From Mariprofundus sp. (GTDB lineage Bacteria > Pseudomonadota > Zetaproteobacteria > Mariprofundales > Mariprofundaceae): 17,067 nt of DNA. The position numbers and the translations under genes are program-made. A model generated the notes under the pieces. That model searched no databases. It was not told the DNA's origin and saw only the letters and a program-made list of their open reading frames with translations. Below are positions 1 through 6,687 of the stretch, in pieces (the stretch's first letter is position 1; each line of letters opens with the position of its first letter). The stretch spans positions 1 to 17,067 of the forward strand of contig JAUZQH010000031.1 of NCBI GenBank assembly GCA_030951065.1. The letters are read 5' to 3'.

Positions 1-147
1 GCTATAGCTACCCGACGAGGAGTAGGACGGAGATGGTGAATAGGACGCGTAGCGGTTGTAGCCTCCGTAGCGACCACCGCATGCTGGGCAGTTTGCTGCC
101 CCGCTTGCTGTGCGATGTCCATTGACTGGTGCTGTACATCTTGCCAT
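1..147 (-). CDS. N-terminus of unrecognised protein with Cys/His motif and Tyr/Ser-rich linker (partial)
   Basis: The first 49 codons of a gene that continues beyond the left edge. The ATG at 147 is set by a textbook Shine-Dalgarno (AGGAGGT at 155-161, 7-nt spacer), the best ribosome-binding site in the window. The N-terminus carries Cys4, His11, Cys20 and Cys23 (pattern C-x6-H-x8-C-x2-C, with CPACGG at 20-25), which resembles a small zinc-binding knuckle. From about residue 26 it becomes a low-complexity stretch of Tyr, Ser, Gly and Pro that looks like a flexible linker to a downstream domain not present here. No signal peptide or membrane segment is visible. I have a vague memory of similar short N-termini on accessory bacterial proteins but cannot name a family, so no function is assigned. 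The reading frame is open to the edge, and the start and ribosome-binding site make a real gene likely. Confidence 0.72.
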   Translation of the reverse strand, partial: MARCTAPVNGHRTASGAANCPACGGRYGGYNRYASYSPSPSYSSSGSYS

Positions 148-154
148 GCCTCTT

Positions 155-161
155 ACCTCCT
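155..161 (-). promoter_or_regulatory. Strong Shine-Dalgarno of the left-edge gene
   Basis: On the minus strand this reads AGGAGGT, a full anti-16S match, 7 nt before the ATG at 147. It fixes the start of the left-edge partial gene and contrasts with the weak or absent Shine-Dalgarno sequences of most other genes here. Confidence 0.75.
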
Positions 162-231
162 TACTTGGATTAGTAGTTCTAACTTAGTAATAGCATGACT
201 TTATTTTCCACCTATTACTCTCCGTTATACG

Positions 232-260
232 TCTATATTTTCCTTGATATTGGATATCAA
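232..260 (-). promoter_or_regulatory. Candidate sigma-70-type promoter of the left-edge gene
   Basis: On the minus strand a -35-like TTGATA (255-260) and a -10-like TATAGA (232-237) are separated by exactly 17 nt. This would give a transcript starting near 225 and a leader of roughly 78 nt before the ATG at 147. The -35 element and most of the spacer lie within the inverted repeat at 242-262, suggesting control by a repressor or activator. The -10 matches consensus at only 4 of 6 positions, so this is a prediction from spacing and position only. Confidence 0.4.
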
Positions 261-262
261 GG
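242..262. repeat. Perfect 9-bp inverted repeat, possible operator
   Basis: Arms CCTTGATAT (242-250) and ATATCAAGG (254-262) are exact reverse complements around a 3-nt centre (TGG). The 3-nt spacer is too short for a good RNA hairpin and there is no T-run, so a binding site for a dimeric DNA-binding protein is more likely than a terminator. It overlaps the candidate -35 box of the left-edge gene. No regulator gene is visible in the window. Confidence 0.5.
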
Positions 263-363
263 CGCAAACAAGGAATTATTTCTCGCCTATCTGGATATTA
301 TACAGACTTTTGCAGAAATAGTTCTGACTGTCCATTCATGACCGAATCCGGACGATTCAATCA

Positions 364-1245
364 TCAAGTCTCTGCAAGTAACTGATCGATCATATTCTCG
401 GCCTGGGATGCGTAACCGCCTCCAAAGAGGTTGGCATGATTGAGAATGTGATAGAGGTTATACAGGGTTTTGCGCACTGAATATCCGGCATCCAGGGGCC
501 ACGCTTCCTGATATGCGGCATAGAAATCCGCACCAAAGCCGCCAAACAGCTCTGTCATGGCAATATCGGCTTCACGATCACCGTAATAAACTGCCGGATC
601 GAAAATGACCGGTTGCCCTGCTTCATCAAAAGCACGGTTACCGCCCCATAAATCACCATGCAGTAATGATGCTTCCGGTGCATGGTTCGTAAAGAACACG
701 TTCAGGCTTTGCATCAGACGCTCGCCTTTGGCTTGCAATAATCCTGTAAAACCATTGCGGGCTGCCAGTTCAAACTGAAATCGCAACCGCCGCTCACGGT
801 AAAAATCGACCCAGTTATCCATGCGCGAATTCTGCTGCGGTGTCGAACCAATCGTATTATCACGCGTCCAGCCGAACTGTTCTGATGTATGGCGATGCAT
901 GGCCGCCAGCTGCCTGCCCAATAATTGCGCTGAATCCCCTGCTCCCCGTCCAAACGCAATAAACTCAGTCACCAGCCAGGATTTACCCGCGGCTTCCCCG
1001 TAACAGACCGGAATCGGCACACGAATAGCCTTTGCACCGGCCAATTCACGCAAACTATCAGCCTCGGCTGCAAACATATCCAGCTGCTCCGCCTGATTCA
1101 GTTTAACGAAATAGCTTTGTCCAGCACCATCAATCCGGCAGGCAGTGTTGATACTTCCCCCGCCAATACTATGCTGATTGTTGATTGAAAACGCGTGACC
1201 GGTTGTTTCCGTAATCGATTGTTCTACAGCAGCCCGGACAGACAA
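364..1245 (-). CDS. Fructosamine-3-kinase family protein (protein-ribulosamine/fructosamine kinase-like)
   Basis: A 293-residue cytoplasmic kinase of the fructosamine kinase family (E. coli YniA type), thought to phosphorylate sugars attached to protein amines so that glycation can be reversed. The N-lobe has a Gly-rich loop around GGGS (28-31) and a nucleotide-binding Lys in FVK (46-48). The C-lobe carries the phosphotransferase motif HGDLWGGN (196-203) and DPAVYYGDRE (216-225), whose Asp residues would be the catalytic base and magnesium ligand. Length is normal for the family. The start is a TTG at 1245, 3 nt after the stop of the DUF2062 gene, with no clear Shine-Dalgarno; there is no in-frame ATG before the conserved N-lobe, so translation probably depends on coupling to the upstream gene. 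It is the last gene of the metG-DUF2062 group. Physiological substrate unknown. Confidence 0.92.
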   Translation of the reverse strand: MSVRAAVEQSITETTGHAFSINNQHSIGGGSINTACRIDGAGQSYFVKLNQAEQLDMFAAEADSLRELAGAKAIRVPIPVCYGEAAGKSWLVTEFIAFGRGAGDSAQLLGRQLAAMHRHTSEQFGWTRDNTIGSTPQQNSRMDNWVDFYRERRLRFQFELAARNGFTGLLQAKGERLMQSLNVFFTNHAPEASLLHGDLWGGNRAFDEAGQPVIFDPAVYYGDREADIAMTELFGGFGADFYAAYQEAWPLDAGYSVRKTLYNLYHILNHANLFGGGYASQAENMIDQLLAET

Positions 1246-1248
1246 GGA

Positions 1249-1767
1249 TTATACGGCACGATGTTGGTGACGCCGCCGCCACCTGCGCACAACCAGCCAG
1301 CGCCAGATCACCTTGACACTGATATAGCCTATAATGCCACTCATAATTCCCAATATGGCACAGCCCAGCAGGAACGGTTGCCAGATCTGTAACATGCTGT
1401 TGAGTACCCACTCCAGGCTCGCATCAAAGTGAAATTCCTGTTCCGGCATATTCATCACCCATGCCCCCACTTTATAGGCCGCATAAAATACCGGCGGCAT
1501 GGTCACCGGGTTGGTCAACCAAACCAGGGCAACGGAGATGGGTAAATTGGCATAGATCAGAATTGCACCGGCGGCGGCCAGCACCATTTGAAACGGTACA
1601 GGGATAAATGCACAGATCAGACCAATCAGGAAAGCTCTGGCCAGAGAATGGCGGTTCAGATGCCACAATGCCGGGTTATGCAGCAGCTTTCCAAAGCACC
1701 GCAAACATTTCTGATCACGTATCGTCCTGTGATCGGGCATATAACGCTGAAACATCTTTTTCGGCAT
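1249..1767 (-). CDS. DUF2062 domain inner-membrane protein
   Basis: A 172-residue protein of the DUF2062 family, whose function is unknown. The family hallmarks are visible: MPDH near residue 10, the conserved LWHLNRHS (34-41), and hydrophobic segments at about 43-72 (with FIPVPFQM), 76-105 (with TNPVTMPP, 85-92) and 130-158, so two to four membrane spans are expected. The C-terminus is very basic (RRWRRRHQHR), consistent with a cytoplasmic tail. I chose the ATG at 1767 because the family begins with MPKK/MPRK-like sequence there; the frame remains open upstream to an ATG at 1797 and a TTG at 1839, which would add a segment not typical of the family. The gene lies 181 bp downstream of metG and directly before the fructosamine kinase gene. 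Confidence 0.88.
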   Translation of the reverse strand: MPKKMFQRYMPDHRTIRDQKCLRCFGKLLHNPALWHLNRHSLARAFLIGLICAFIPVPFQMVLAAAGAILIYANLPISVALVWLTNPVTMPPVFYAAYKVGAWVMNMPEQEFHFDASLEWVLNSMLQIWQPFLLGCAILGIMSGIIGYISVKVIWRWLVVRRWRRRHQHRAV

Positions 1768-1948
1768 GAACGCAAAAGCATAGCCCGGACAACTCATAAT
1801 TGCTACAGCATCCTTGCCTGAATCCCCCTTGCCCCACAACGAATATGGACAAAATCGGGATAATGCTTTACAGGATGAGGTCTACAAATCGGCTGAATTG
1901 ATCATCCCAGTGATTCATGAATAGTGCGACTCAGGCAGAATGGGCTCG

Positions 1949-3502
1949 TCACTCCATGCGCGGAAACAAGGGTTCCGGTTTTCGGCACTGATGTCCGGCT
2001 TCGAGTACGCCCCATCCACCATCAGCAGCAAAACTGAACTCATCGGCCTGAACCGGTCTATCCAGAATCTGACTCAGCATTTGTGTCATTTTTCCGGGCA
2101 TGAATGGTAACAGTTGCAAAGCCACCAAACGCAATATTTCGACCAGATGGTAAAGCACGGTATCGAGACGTGCATCATTACCCTGTTTGGCCAGTGCCCA
2201 TGGCGCATTATCCTCGACATAACGATTACCATGCCGCACCATCGCATTAACGCGATCCAGCGCCAGATGGAATGCCTGCCTGTCCATGCAATCAGCCACT
2301 TCGCGCTGCATAGCCTCCACATCGGCAATCAGAGCGCGATCGCATTCCTGTTCTTCGGCAACCGTACCCAGCACCCCGCCACGATATTTCTTCAACATGG
2401 ACAGGGAACGGTTCAACAGGTTACCGACATCGTTGGCCAATTCTGAATTGTAACGCTGTTTCAGCGCCGTGAACGAAAAATCGCCATCCTGCCCGAACGG
2501 CACTTCACGCAATAAAAAATAGCGCAATATATCGGCATCATACTGTTCAAGTAAGTCCGCAGGCCGGAGCGCGTTCCCTTTGGATTTACTCATCTTTTCA
2601 CCTTCGACTGTCCACCAGCCATGGGCATAGATGCGTTTGGGCAACGGCAAATCCGCCGCCATCAGCATGGCCGGCCAATAGACAGCATGAAAGCGCAGAA
2701 TATCCTTGCCGATCAGGTGCACATCGGCAGGCCAGTATTTGAGTTGCTCCTGCTCCGGAAATCCCAGCGCGGAAAGATAATTGGTCAGCGCGTCGATCCA
2801 GACATAGATGACATGTTTTTCATCACCCGGCACCGGCACACCCCAGGAAAATGTAGTCCGTGAAATGGACAGATCACGCAGACCGGACTCAACAAAACTC
2901 AAGACCTCATTGCGACGGGAAGCCGGTGCAATGAAATCCGGATTGGCTTTAATATGCTCAACGATGCGATCCTGAAACGCACTCAGGCGAAAGAAATAGG
3001 ATTCTTCCTGAATCTTCTCAACAGCGCGCTTGCAGTCCGGACAGTGCATTGAGTCCGAAGCGCCGGATTCCAGACAACCGGCATCTTTAAGCTGCGTTTC
3101 AGTCCAGTACGCCTCGCACGGCACGCAATACCAGTCTTCGTAAAAATCCTTGTAAATCGTGCCTGCATTTTCCAGCCGCCGCCACATCGCCTGTACGCCG
3201 GCTTTATGTCGTTCCGAACTGGTTCGAATAAAATCGTCGTTGCTGATTTCCAGCTCAGGCCACAGACTCTGATAACGTTCCACCACCTGATCGGCCAACG
3301 CAATCGGCTCAATACCACGTGCTTCGGCTGCCTGCTGCACCTTCTGTCCGTGTTCATCCACACCGGTCAGGAAAAACACATCGCGCCCACCCAAACGCTG
3401 GTATCGCGCCAGCACATCGGCAGCAATCGTTGTATACATATGCCCCAGATGCGGCTCATCGTTCACATAATAAATCGGTGTAGTAACATAATAGCTTTCC
3501 AT
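1949..3502 (-). CDS. metG: Methionyl-tRNA synthetase (short form)
   Basis: A class Ia aminoacyl-tRNA synthetase of 517 residues that charges tRNA(Met) with methionine using ATP. The HIGH-type signature is HLGH (18-21) after TTPIYYVN, and the KMSKS loop is intact (303-307). A zinc knuckle is formed by CVPC (126-129) and CPDC (154-157) in the connective peptide. The anticodon-binding helical domain fills the C-terminus. The protein ends about 160 residues earlier than E. coli MetG because the C-terminal tRNA-binding (EMAP-II-like) dimerisation domain is absent; such short forms are common in other bacteria, so this is not a truncation. The ATG at 3502 is preceded by GGAG (3515-3518), somewhat far at 12 nt. 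It leads the metG-DUF2062-fructosamine kinase group and follows a 240-bp gap after holB. Confidence 0.97.
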   Translation of the reverse strand: MESYYVTTPIYYVNDEPHLGHMYTTIAADVLARYQRLGGRDVFFLTGVDEHGQKVQQAAEARGIEPIALADQVVERYQSLWPELEISNDDFIRTSSERHKAGVQAMWRRLENAGTIYKDFYEDWYCVPCEAYWTETQLKDAGCLESGASDSMHCPDCKRAVEKIQEESYFFRLSAFQDRIVEHIKANPDFIAPASRRNEVLSFVESGLRDLSISRTTFSWGVPVPGDEKHVIYVWIDALTNYLSALGFPEQEQLKYWPADVHLIGKDILRFHAVYWPAMLMAADLPLPKRIYAHGWWTVEGEKMSKSKGNALRPADLLEQYDADILRYFLLREVPFGQDGDFSFTALKQRYNSELANDVGNLLNRSLSMLKKYRGGVLGTVAEEQECDRALIADVEAMQREVADCMDRQAFHLALDRVNAMVRHGNRYVEDNAPWALAKQGNDARLDTVLYHLVEILRLVALQLLPFMPGKMTQMLSQILDRPVQADEFSFAADGGWGVLEAGHQCRKPEPLFPRME

Positions 3503-3615
3503 CAGTGCTGTATTCTCCGGTTAACAACGATAAATATTTCATCGCAGCGAGGCATAATAAATCCGGGCAAGAATGCTTTCTTCCCGCAGATATTCTGGCC
3601 TGTGTGATGAATCAT
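3502..3615 (-). other. Possible 37-codon leader ORF overlapping the metG start
   Basis: An ATG at 3615 opens 37 codons ending in a TGA whose A is also the A of the metG ATG (TGATG at 3500-3504). The same stop/start geometry is seen at the rpoH-htrA and htrA-DUF4911 junctions. The peptide has no recognisable domain and no strong Shine-Dalgarno. It contains one Met codon besides its start and no run of Met codons, so a classical attenuation leader is not evident. It may simply be chance. Confidence 0.2.
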
Positions 3616-3673
3616 GGCTGGTAGCGGCAACTATAGCCACCATCATCCATAGCTGAAACTGCTTTATCCGTTA

Positions 3674-3687
3674 CCGGGAAGTCCCGG
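3674..3687. repeat. GC-rich short palindrome in the holB-metG gap
   Basis: CCGGGA (3674-3679) and TCCCGG (3682-3687) are perfect inverted arms around 2 nt, able to form a 5-bp GC stem with a 4-nt loop. It lies about 55 nt downstream of the holB stop in the 240-bp holB-metG gap. No T-run follows on the minus strand, so it is not a standard intrinsic terminator; it could aid Rho-dependent termination, 3' end protection, or be chance. Confidence 0.25.
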
Positions 3688-3742
3688 GGAGATGCTATGG
3701 AGTAGCCAGGGCATAATCCCCGTCAATGATTGTGATTTTCTT

Positions 3743-4678
3743 TCAAATAGCCTTGAGTGAAGCGCGGAGCTGTAGAACACAGGCCAGCAAGGCCGGCCCC
3801 GCCCTGAGACTGTGACGCACCACATCGCCCGGCCAGCGAATACAGTCAAACAGCGCCTGCTGCAGCACTTCCCGATTCTCGAATGTGTCCGTGTCGCAAG
3901 TCTTATGTAATACCGGATAAACAACCTGAGCCAGCATACGCGCAATCAACAGGTGCGGCACCGTTTTGACATGCGCGCGAATCCAGCTTTCGATTTTCCC
4001 GATATCCGCCCGGACCGGATCGGCAATCAATTCCCGCCATTCCAGTAAAGCACTGGCAATGGCTGCATTCTGCAAACAGTTAACCGCCCCCGGACAACCA
4101 TCAGCCAGATTCACGGCCAGATCAAGGTAACGTTTCTGAACCGGATTCTCCTGCTGCTGCAGCACTGTACGTACATCCGCATCCGATAACGGCGAACATT
4201 GCTGCAACATGCAACGTGAACGGATCGTTGCCGGCAAACGTTCCAGGTCAGAACAGACCATCAACAGCACACTGCCGGCAGATGGCTCTTCCAGGCCTTT
4301 CAGCAATGCATTGGCGGCCTGATTATTCATGCGCTCGGCATCATCGAGAATCACCACACGCCTGCCGCTTTCGGCACCACTCAGGGACAGAAACGACAGT
4401 ACGCCACGCACCTGTTCAATATTCAGATCGCGTTTACCCTCTAACAATCCAAGCCGGTATACATCCGGATGCGACCCGGCCGCCAGCATCTTGCAGGCGT
4501 GACATTCCCCACAAGCGTTTTGTGATTCACACATCATAAAACCGGCCAGCTTTTCGGCCAGAGTATGTTTGCCAATTCCTTTCATACCATACAGCAACCA
4601 GGCATGATGTAACGTTTCTGCCACCAGCGAATCAATAAAACGCTGCCGGGTAGCTTCGTGCCCGTACAACTGATTCAT
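3743..4678 (-). CDS. holB: DNA polymerase III delta-prime subunit
   Basis: A 311-residue AAA+ clamp-loader subunit (delta') that works with DnaX and delta to load the sliding clamp in the replisome. Visible features are a P-loop-like GMKGIGKHT (31-39), a four-Cys zinc module (Cys50, Cys56, Cys59, Cys62), the LDDAERM Walker B-like segment (111-117) and the ATIRSRC clamp-loader SRC motif. His replaces the usual Ser/Thr directly after Lys37, in line with delta' generally not hydrolysing ATP. Length is slightly below the E. coli protein (334). The ATG at 4678 overlaps the tmk stop by 4 bp (ATGA), so translation is probably coupled. It is the last gene of the pabC-to-holB run. Confidence 0.95.
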   Translation of the reverse strand: MNQLYGHEATRQRFIDSLVAETLHHAWLLYGMKGIGKHTLAEKLAGFMMCESQNACGECHACKMLAAGSHPDVYRLGLLEGKRDLNIEQVRGVLSFLSLSGAESGRRVVILDDAERMNNQAANALLKGLEEPSAGSVLLMVCSDLERLPATIRSRCMLQQCSPLSDADVRTVLQQQENPVQKRYLDLAVNLADGCPGAVNCLQNAAIASALLEWRELIADPVRADIGKIESWIRAHVKTVPHLLIARMLAQVVYPVLHKTCDTDTFENREVLQQALFDCIRWPGDVVRHSLRAGPALLACVLQLRASLKAI

Positions 4679-5319
4679 ACCGACAATCCGAAACGCTGTT
4701 TCAGCACATCTTTCACCTGCTTTTCTACATCATCCATAGCCTGTGCCGCATCAATGCGAGCAATACGTCCTGATAAATTATCATCAAACTGTTGTTTAAA
4801 AGCAGCCGATACGCGCTCATGAAAGGAAACCGCCTCATCATCAAGCCTGGTCGCCTTCTCGCCTGCTTCAGCCCGTTTCTTCATACGCCGCATCGCCTCA
4901 TCCACCGGCACATCAAACCACAATGTCAGCGCCGGACTCACGCCGCATTCTGCAAAAACCAGCATCTCTTTCAGGTCAGCTGCGCTGTCTCCCAATTTTC
5001 GTGCCGCCAGCTGATAAGCCAGCGTCGAATCGGAATAACGATCGCACAACACCCATGCGCCCGATGCCAATGCCGGCTGAATCATCTCCCGTACATGCTG
5101 TGCCCGATCCGCCAGAAACAGCAATAATTCGGCTTCAGGAACAGGCACAAAGTCCCCGGCCAGTAACAACGATCGAATCTCTTTACCCAGCGGCGTATCA
5201 CCCGGCTCGAAGGTAGTGACAACGTCATGGCCCAACCCGCGCAACCACGCTGCCGCACGACTCAGCTGTGTGCTCTTGCCGCATCCGTCCACACCTTCAA
5301 ATGTAATCAGTTTATTCAA
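4675..5319 (-). CDS. tmk: Thymidylate kinase
   Basis: A 214-residue cytoplasmic enzyme phosphorylating dTMP to dTDP for dTTP synthesis. The P-loop is GVDGCGKST (9-17), the DRY signature is CDRYSDST (92-99), and a LID-like basic segment follows near residues 145-165 (KKRAEAGEKATRLDDE). The usual REPGGT segment reads FEPGDT (38-43), so both the Arg and the second Gly are changed. The start is a TTG at 5319, overlapping the upstream small gene by 8 bp; GGAG at 5329-5332 lies 9 nt before it, and the family begins only a few residues before the P-loop, so no later start fits. The holB start overlaps its stop. dTTP synthesis and the replisome clamp loader are thus co-expressed, as in many bacteria. 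Confidence 0.96.
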   Translation of the reverse strand: MNKLITFEGVDGCGKSTQLSRAAAWLRGLGHDVVTTFEPGDTPLGKEIRSLLLAGDFVPVPEAELLLFLADRAQHVREMIQPALASGAWVLCDRYSDSTLAYQLAARKLGDSAADLKEMLVFAECGVSPALTLWFDVPVDEAMRRMKKRAEAGEKATRLDDEAVSFHERVSAAFKQQFDDNLSGRIARIDAAQAMDDVEKQVKDVLKQRFGLSV

Positions 5320-5584
5320 AATACCATTCTCCGGTTACTTCAACATTCAAATGCTCAGGCAGACTATTCAGCCAGTCATAAACTTCATTTTTCTGATCAG
5401 CGCTCGTCCAGAGCTGCTGTTTCTTCTTTTCCGGATCGAAACAGCGAACCACCCCCAGCCCGTCTTCACCCTGCAGGATACTCTGGAATAGAACGGACTG
5501 TCTCGGCGCAACAACAAACTCAACAATCAGGGTCTGACTATGCCTGGAAGCAACGCCATGGGTCTTGGTATGGTTTTCTGACAT
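5312..5584 (-). CDS. Small DUF4911-like protein of unknown function
   Basis: A 90-residue soluble protein with a likely alpha/beta fold: a beta-strand (LIVEFVVAP, 19-27), a helix (QSVLFQSILQGEDG), a second strand (LGVVRCFD, 43-50), a third strand with QLWT (57-60) and a helix (NEVYDWLNSL). This resembles the DUF4911 family of short proteins, recognised from memory of the pattern only. No catalytic motif, signal peptide or membrane segment is seen. The ATG at 5584 shares its A with the TGA of htrA (TGATG), favouring it over the in-frame GTG one codon earlier. The C-terminus overlaps tmk by 8 bp. Its position between a periplasmic protease gene and tmk gives little hint of its job. Confidence 0.82.
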   Translation of the reverse strand: MSENHTKTHGVASRHSQTLIVEFVVAPRQSVLFQSILQGEDGLGVVRCFDPEKKKQQLWTSADQKNEVYDWLNSLPEHLNVEVTGEWYFE

Positions 5585-6687
5585 CACATCTGTGGCGGTG
5601 CGGTCAGTTGTAATCCAACTTCAATATGTTTGCCTGCCCTCCAGATACCAAGCCGAATTCGATCACCAACCCGATGGCTGCCTATCACTTCATGCAGTTC
5701 GGACATATTGTGTACAGGCTTGTCGTTCACTGACTGGATAATATCTCCCGGTATCACGGAGCCATCCCAGTTCAGACGAGTGGCATGCAGCCCGGCCTGC
5801 TCAGCCGGTGAGCCGGGCTCGACTTTTAAAATCAACACCCCGTCCACAGCCAGTTGTCTGAGAATCACTTCCGTCACCCGGGCATCGGTATCCACACCCA
5901 GCCATGGTTGAATGGTTTTTCCATAAGCAATCAACTGCGGAACCAGCTTGTTGACGGTATCAACCGGAATCGCAAACCCGATACCGGCATAAGCACCCGA
6001 GGGTGAATAAATAGCCGTATTGATACCGATCAGCCGTCCCGATGAATCCAGTAGCGGACCGCCGGAATTACCCGGATTAATTGCCGCGTCAGTTTGAATC
6101 AGATGGTGAATTTCATGTCGGCTATCTTCATTGATCGACCGGTTCAGAGCGGAAATAACACCCGTGGTCAGGGTGTAATCGAGTCCAAACGGATTTCCTA
6201 TGGCAAATACCTTCTGACCCACCTTCAAATCAGCGCTACTGCCGACCGGCACGGGAGGTGGTGCATTAAACGGCACATTGATGCGTAACACGGCCAGATC
6301 ATGCTCTGCACTGGCACCAACCAGCACCGCTTCATATGCCCTGCCATCAGCCAGCCGGATACGGGCACTGTTCGCTCCCTTGATGACATGGTAATTGGTC
6401 ACTACATCACCATCTTCATCCCAGATAAAACCGGAGCCGGTACCTTGACGGGTTTTGTATACACGGCGTGTCCACGGATCAAGCAACTGCTCTGTCGTGG
6501 TGATAAATACCACCGACGGACTGGCATGACTGAAAATGGAAATCGTGGTCTGTTCATCCTGAGCCAGATCACCACGCGGCATCACCGTACGAGGCTCGGC
6601 ATCCGGATGCGATAACCATGGCCTCAGGTTATAACCCAGTGATGCAGCCAGCAACACCACCAATATCAATAAGCCACGCCCGCGCAT
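5584..6687 (-). CDS. Membrane-anchored HtrA/Deg serine protease, single PDZ domain
   Basis: A 367-residue trypsin-like protease for envelope protein quality control. An N-terminal hydrophobic segment (about 5-20, preceded by Arg) should act as an uncleaved anchor or signal, with the protease in the periplasm. The catalytic triad is His100 (TNYHVI), Asp130 (EHDLAVL) and Ser208 (GNSGGP). One PDZ domain follows (about 265-362). Single-PDZ, anchored architecture and length match DegS/AlgW rather than two-PDZ DegP. The PDZ has an extra segment between SPAEQAGL (293-300) and GDII (314-317), which, with NPFGLDYTLTTGVISAL, is reminiscent of the DEG1 type. The ATG at 6687 shares its A with the rpoH TGA, so this start was chosen over one 11 codons upstream. 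Coupling to rpoH suggests heat-shock-linked expression, an inference. Confidence 0.94.
   Translation of the reverse strand: MRGRGLLILVVLLAASLGYNLRPWLSHPDAEPRTVMPRGDLAQDEQTTISIFSHASPSVVFITTTEQLLDPWTRRVYKTRQGTGSGFIWDEDGDVVTNYHVIKGANSARIRLADGRAYEAVLVGASAEHDLAVLRINVPFNAPPPVPVGSSADLKVGQKVFAIGNPFGLDYTLTTGVISALNRSINEDSRHEIHHLIQTDAAINPGNSGGPLLDSSGRLIGINTAIYSPSGAYAGIGFAIPVDTVNKLVPQLIAYGKTIQPWLGVDTDARVTEVILRQLAVDGVLILKVEPGSPAEQAGLHATRLNWDGSVIPGDIIQSVNDKPVHNMSELHEVIGSHRVGDRIRLGIWRAGKHIEVGLQLTAPPQM

Noticed and set aside
1949..3502. MetG looks truncated compared with E. coli
   Set aside because: Catalytic and anticodon-binding domains are complete; the missing C-terminal tRNA-binding domain is absent from many bacterial MetRS, so this is a normal short form.
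3664..3945. 93-codon minus-strand frame spanning the 3' end of holB and the gap
   Set aside because: Mostly overlaps holB in another frame, rich in Arg/Cys/Trp and without family resemblance; not a convincing gene.
3512..5337. Identical 12-mer (TAACCGGAGAAT on the minus strand) upstream of both metG (3512-3523) and tmk (5326-5337)
   Set aside because: It includes the Shine-Dalgarno core, and exact 12-mer matches are expected by chance in 17 kb; no further copy or structure supports a shared regulatory element.
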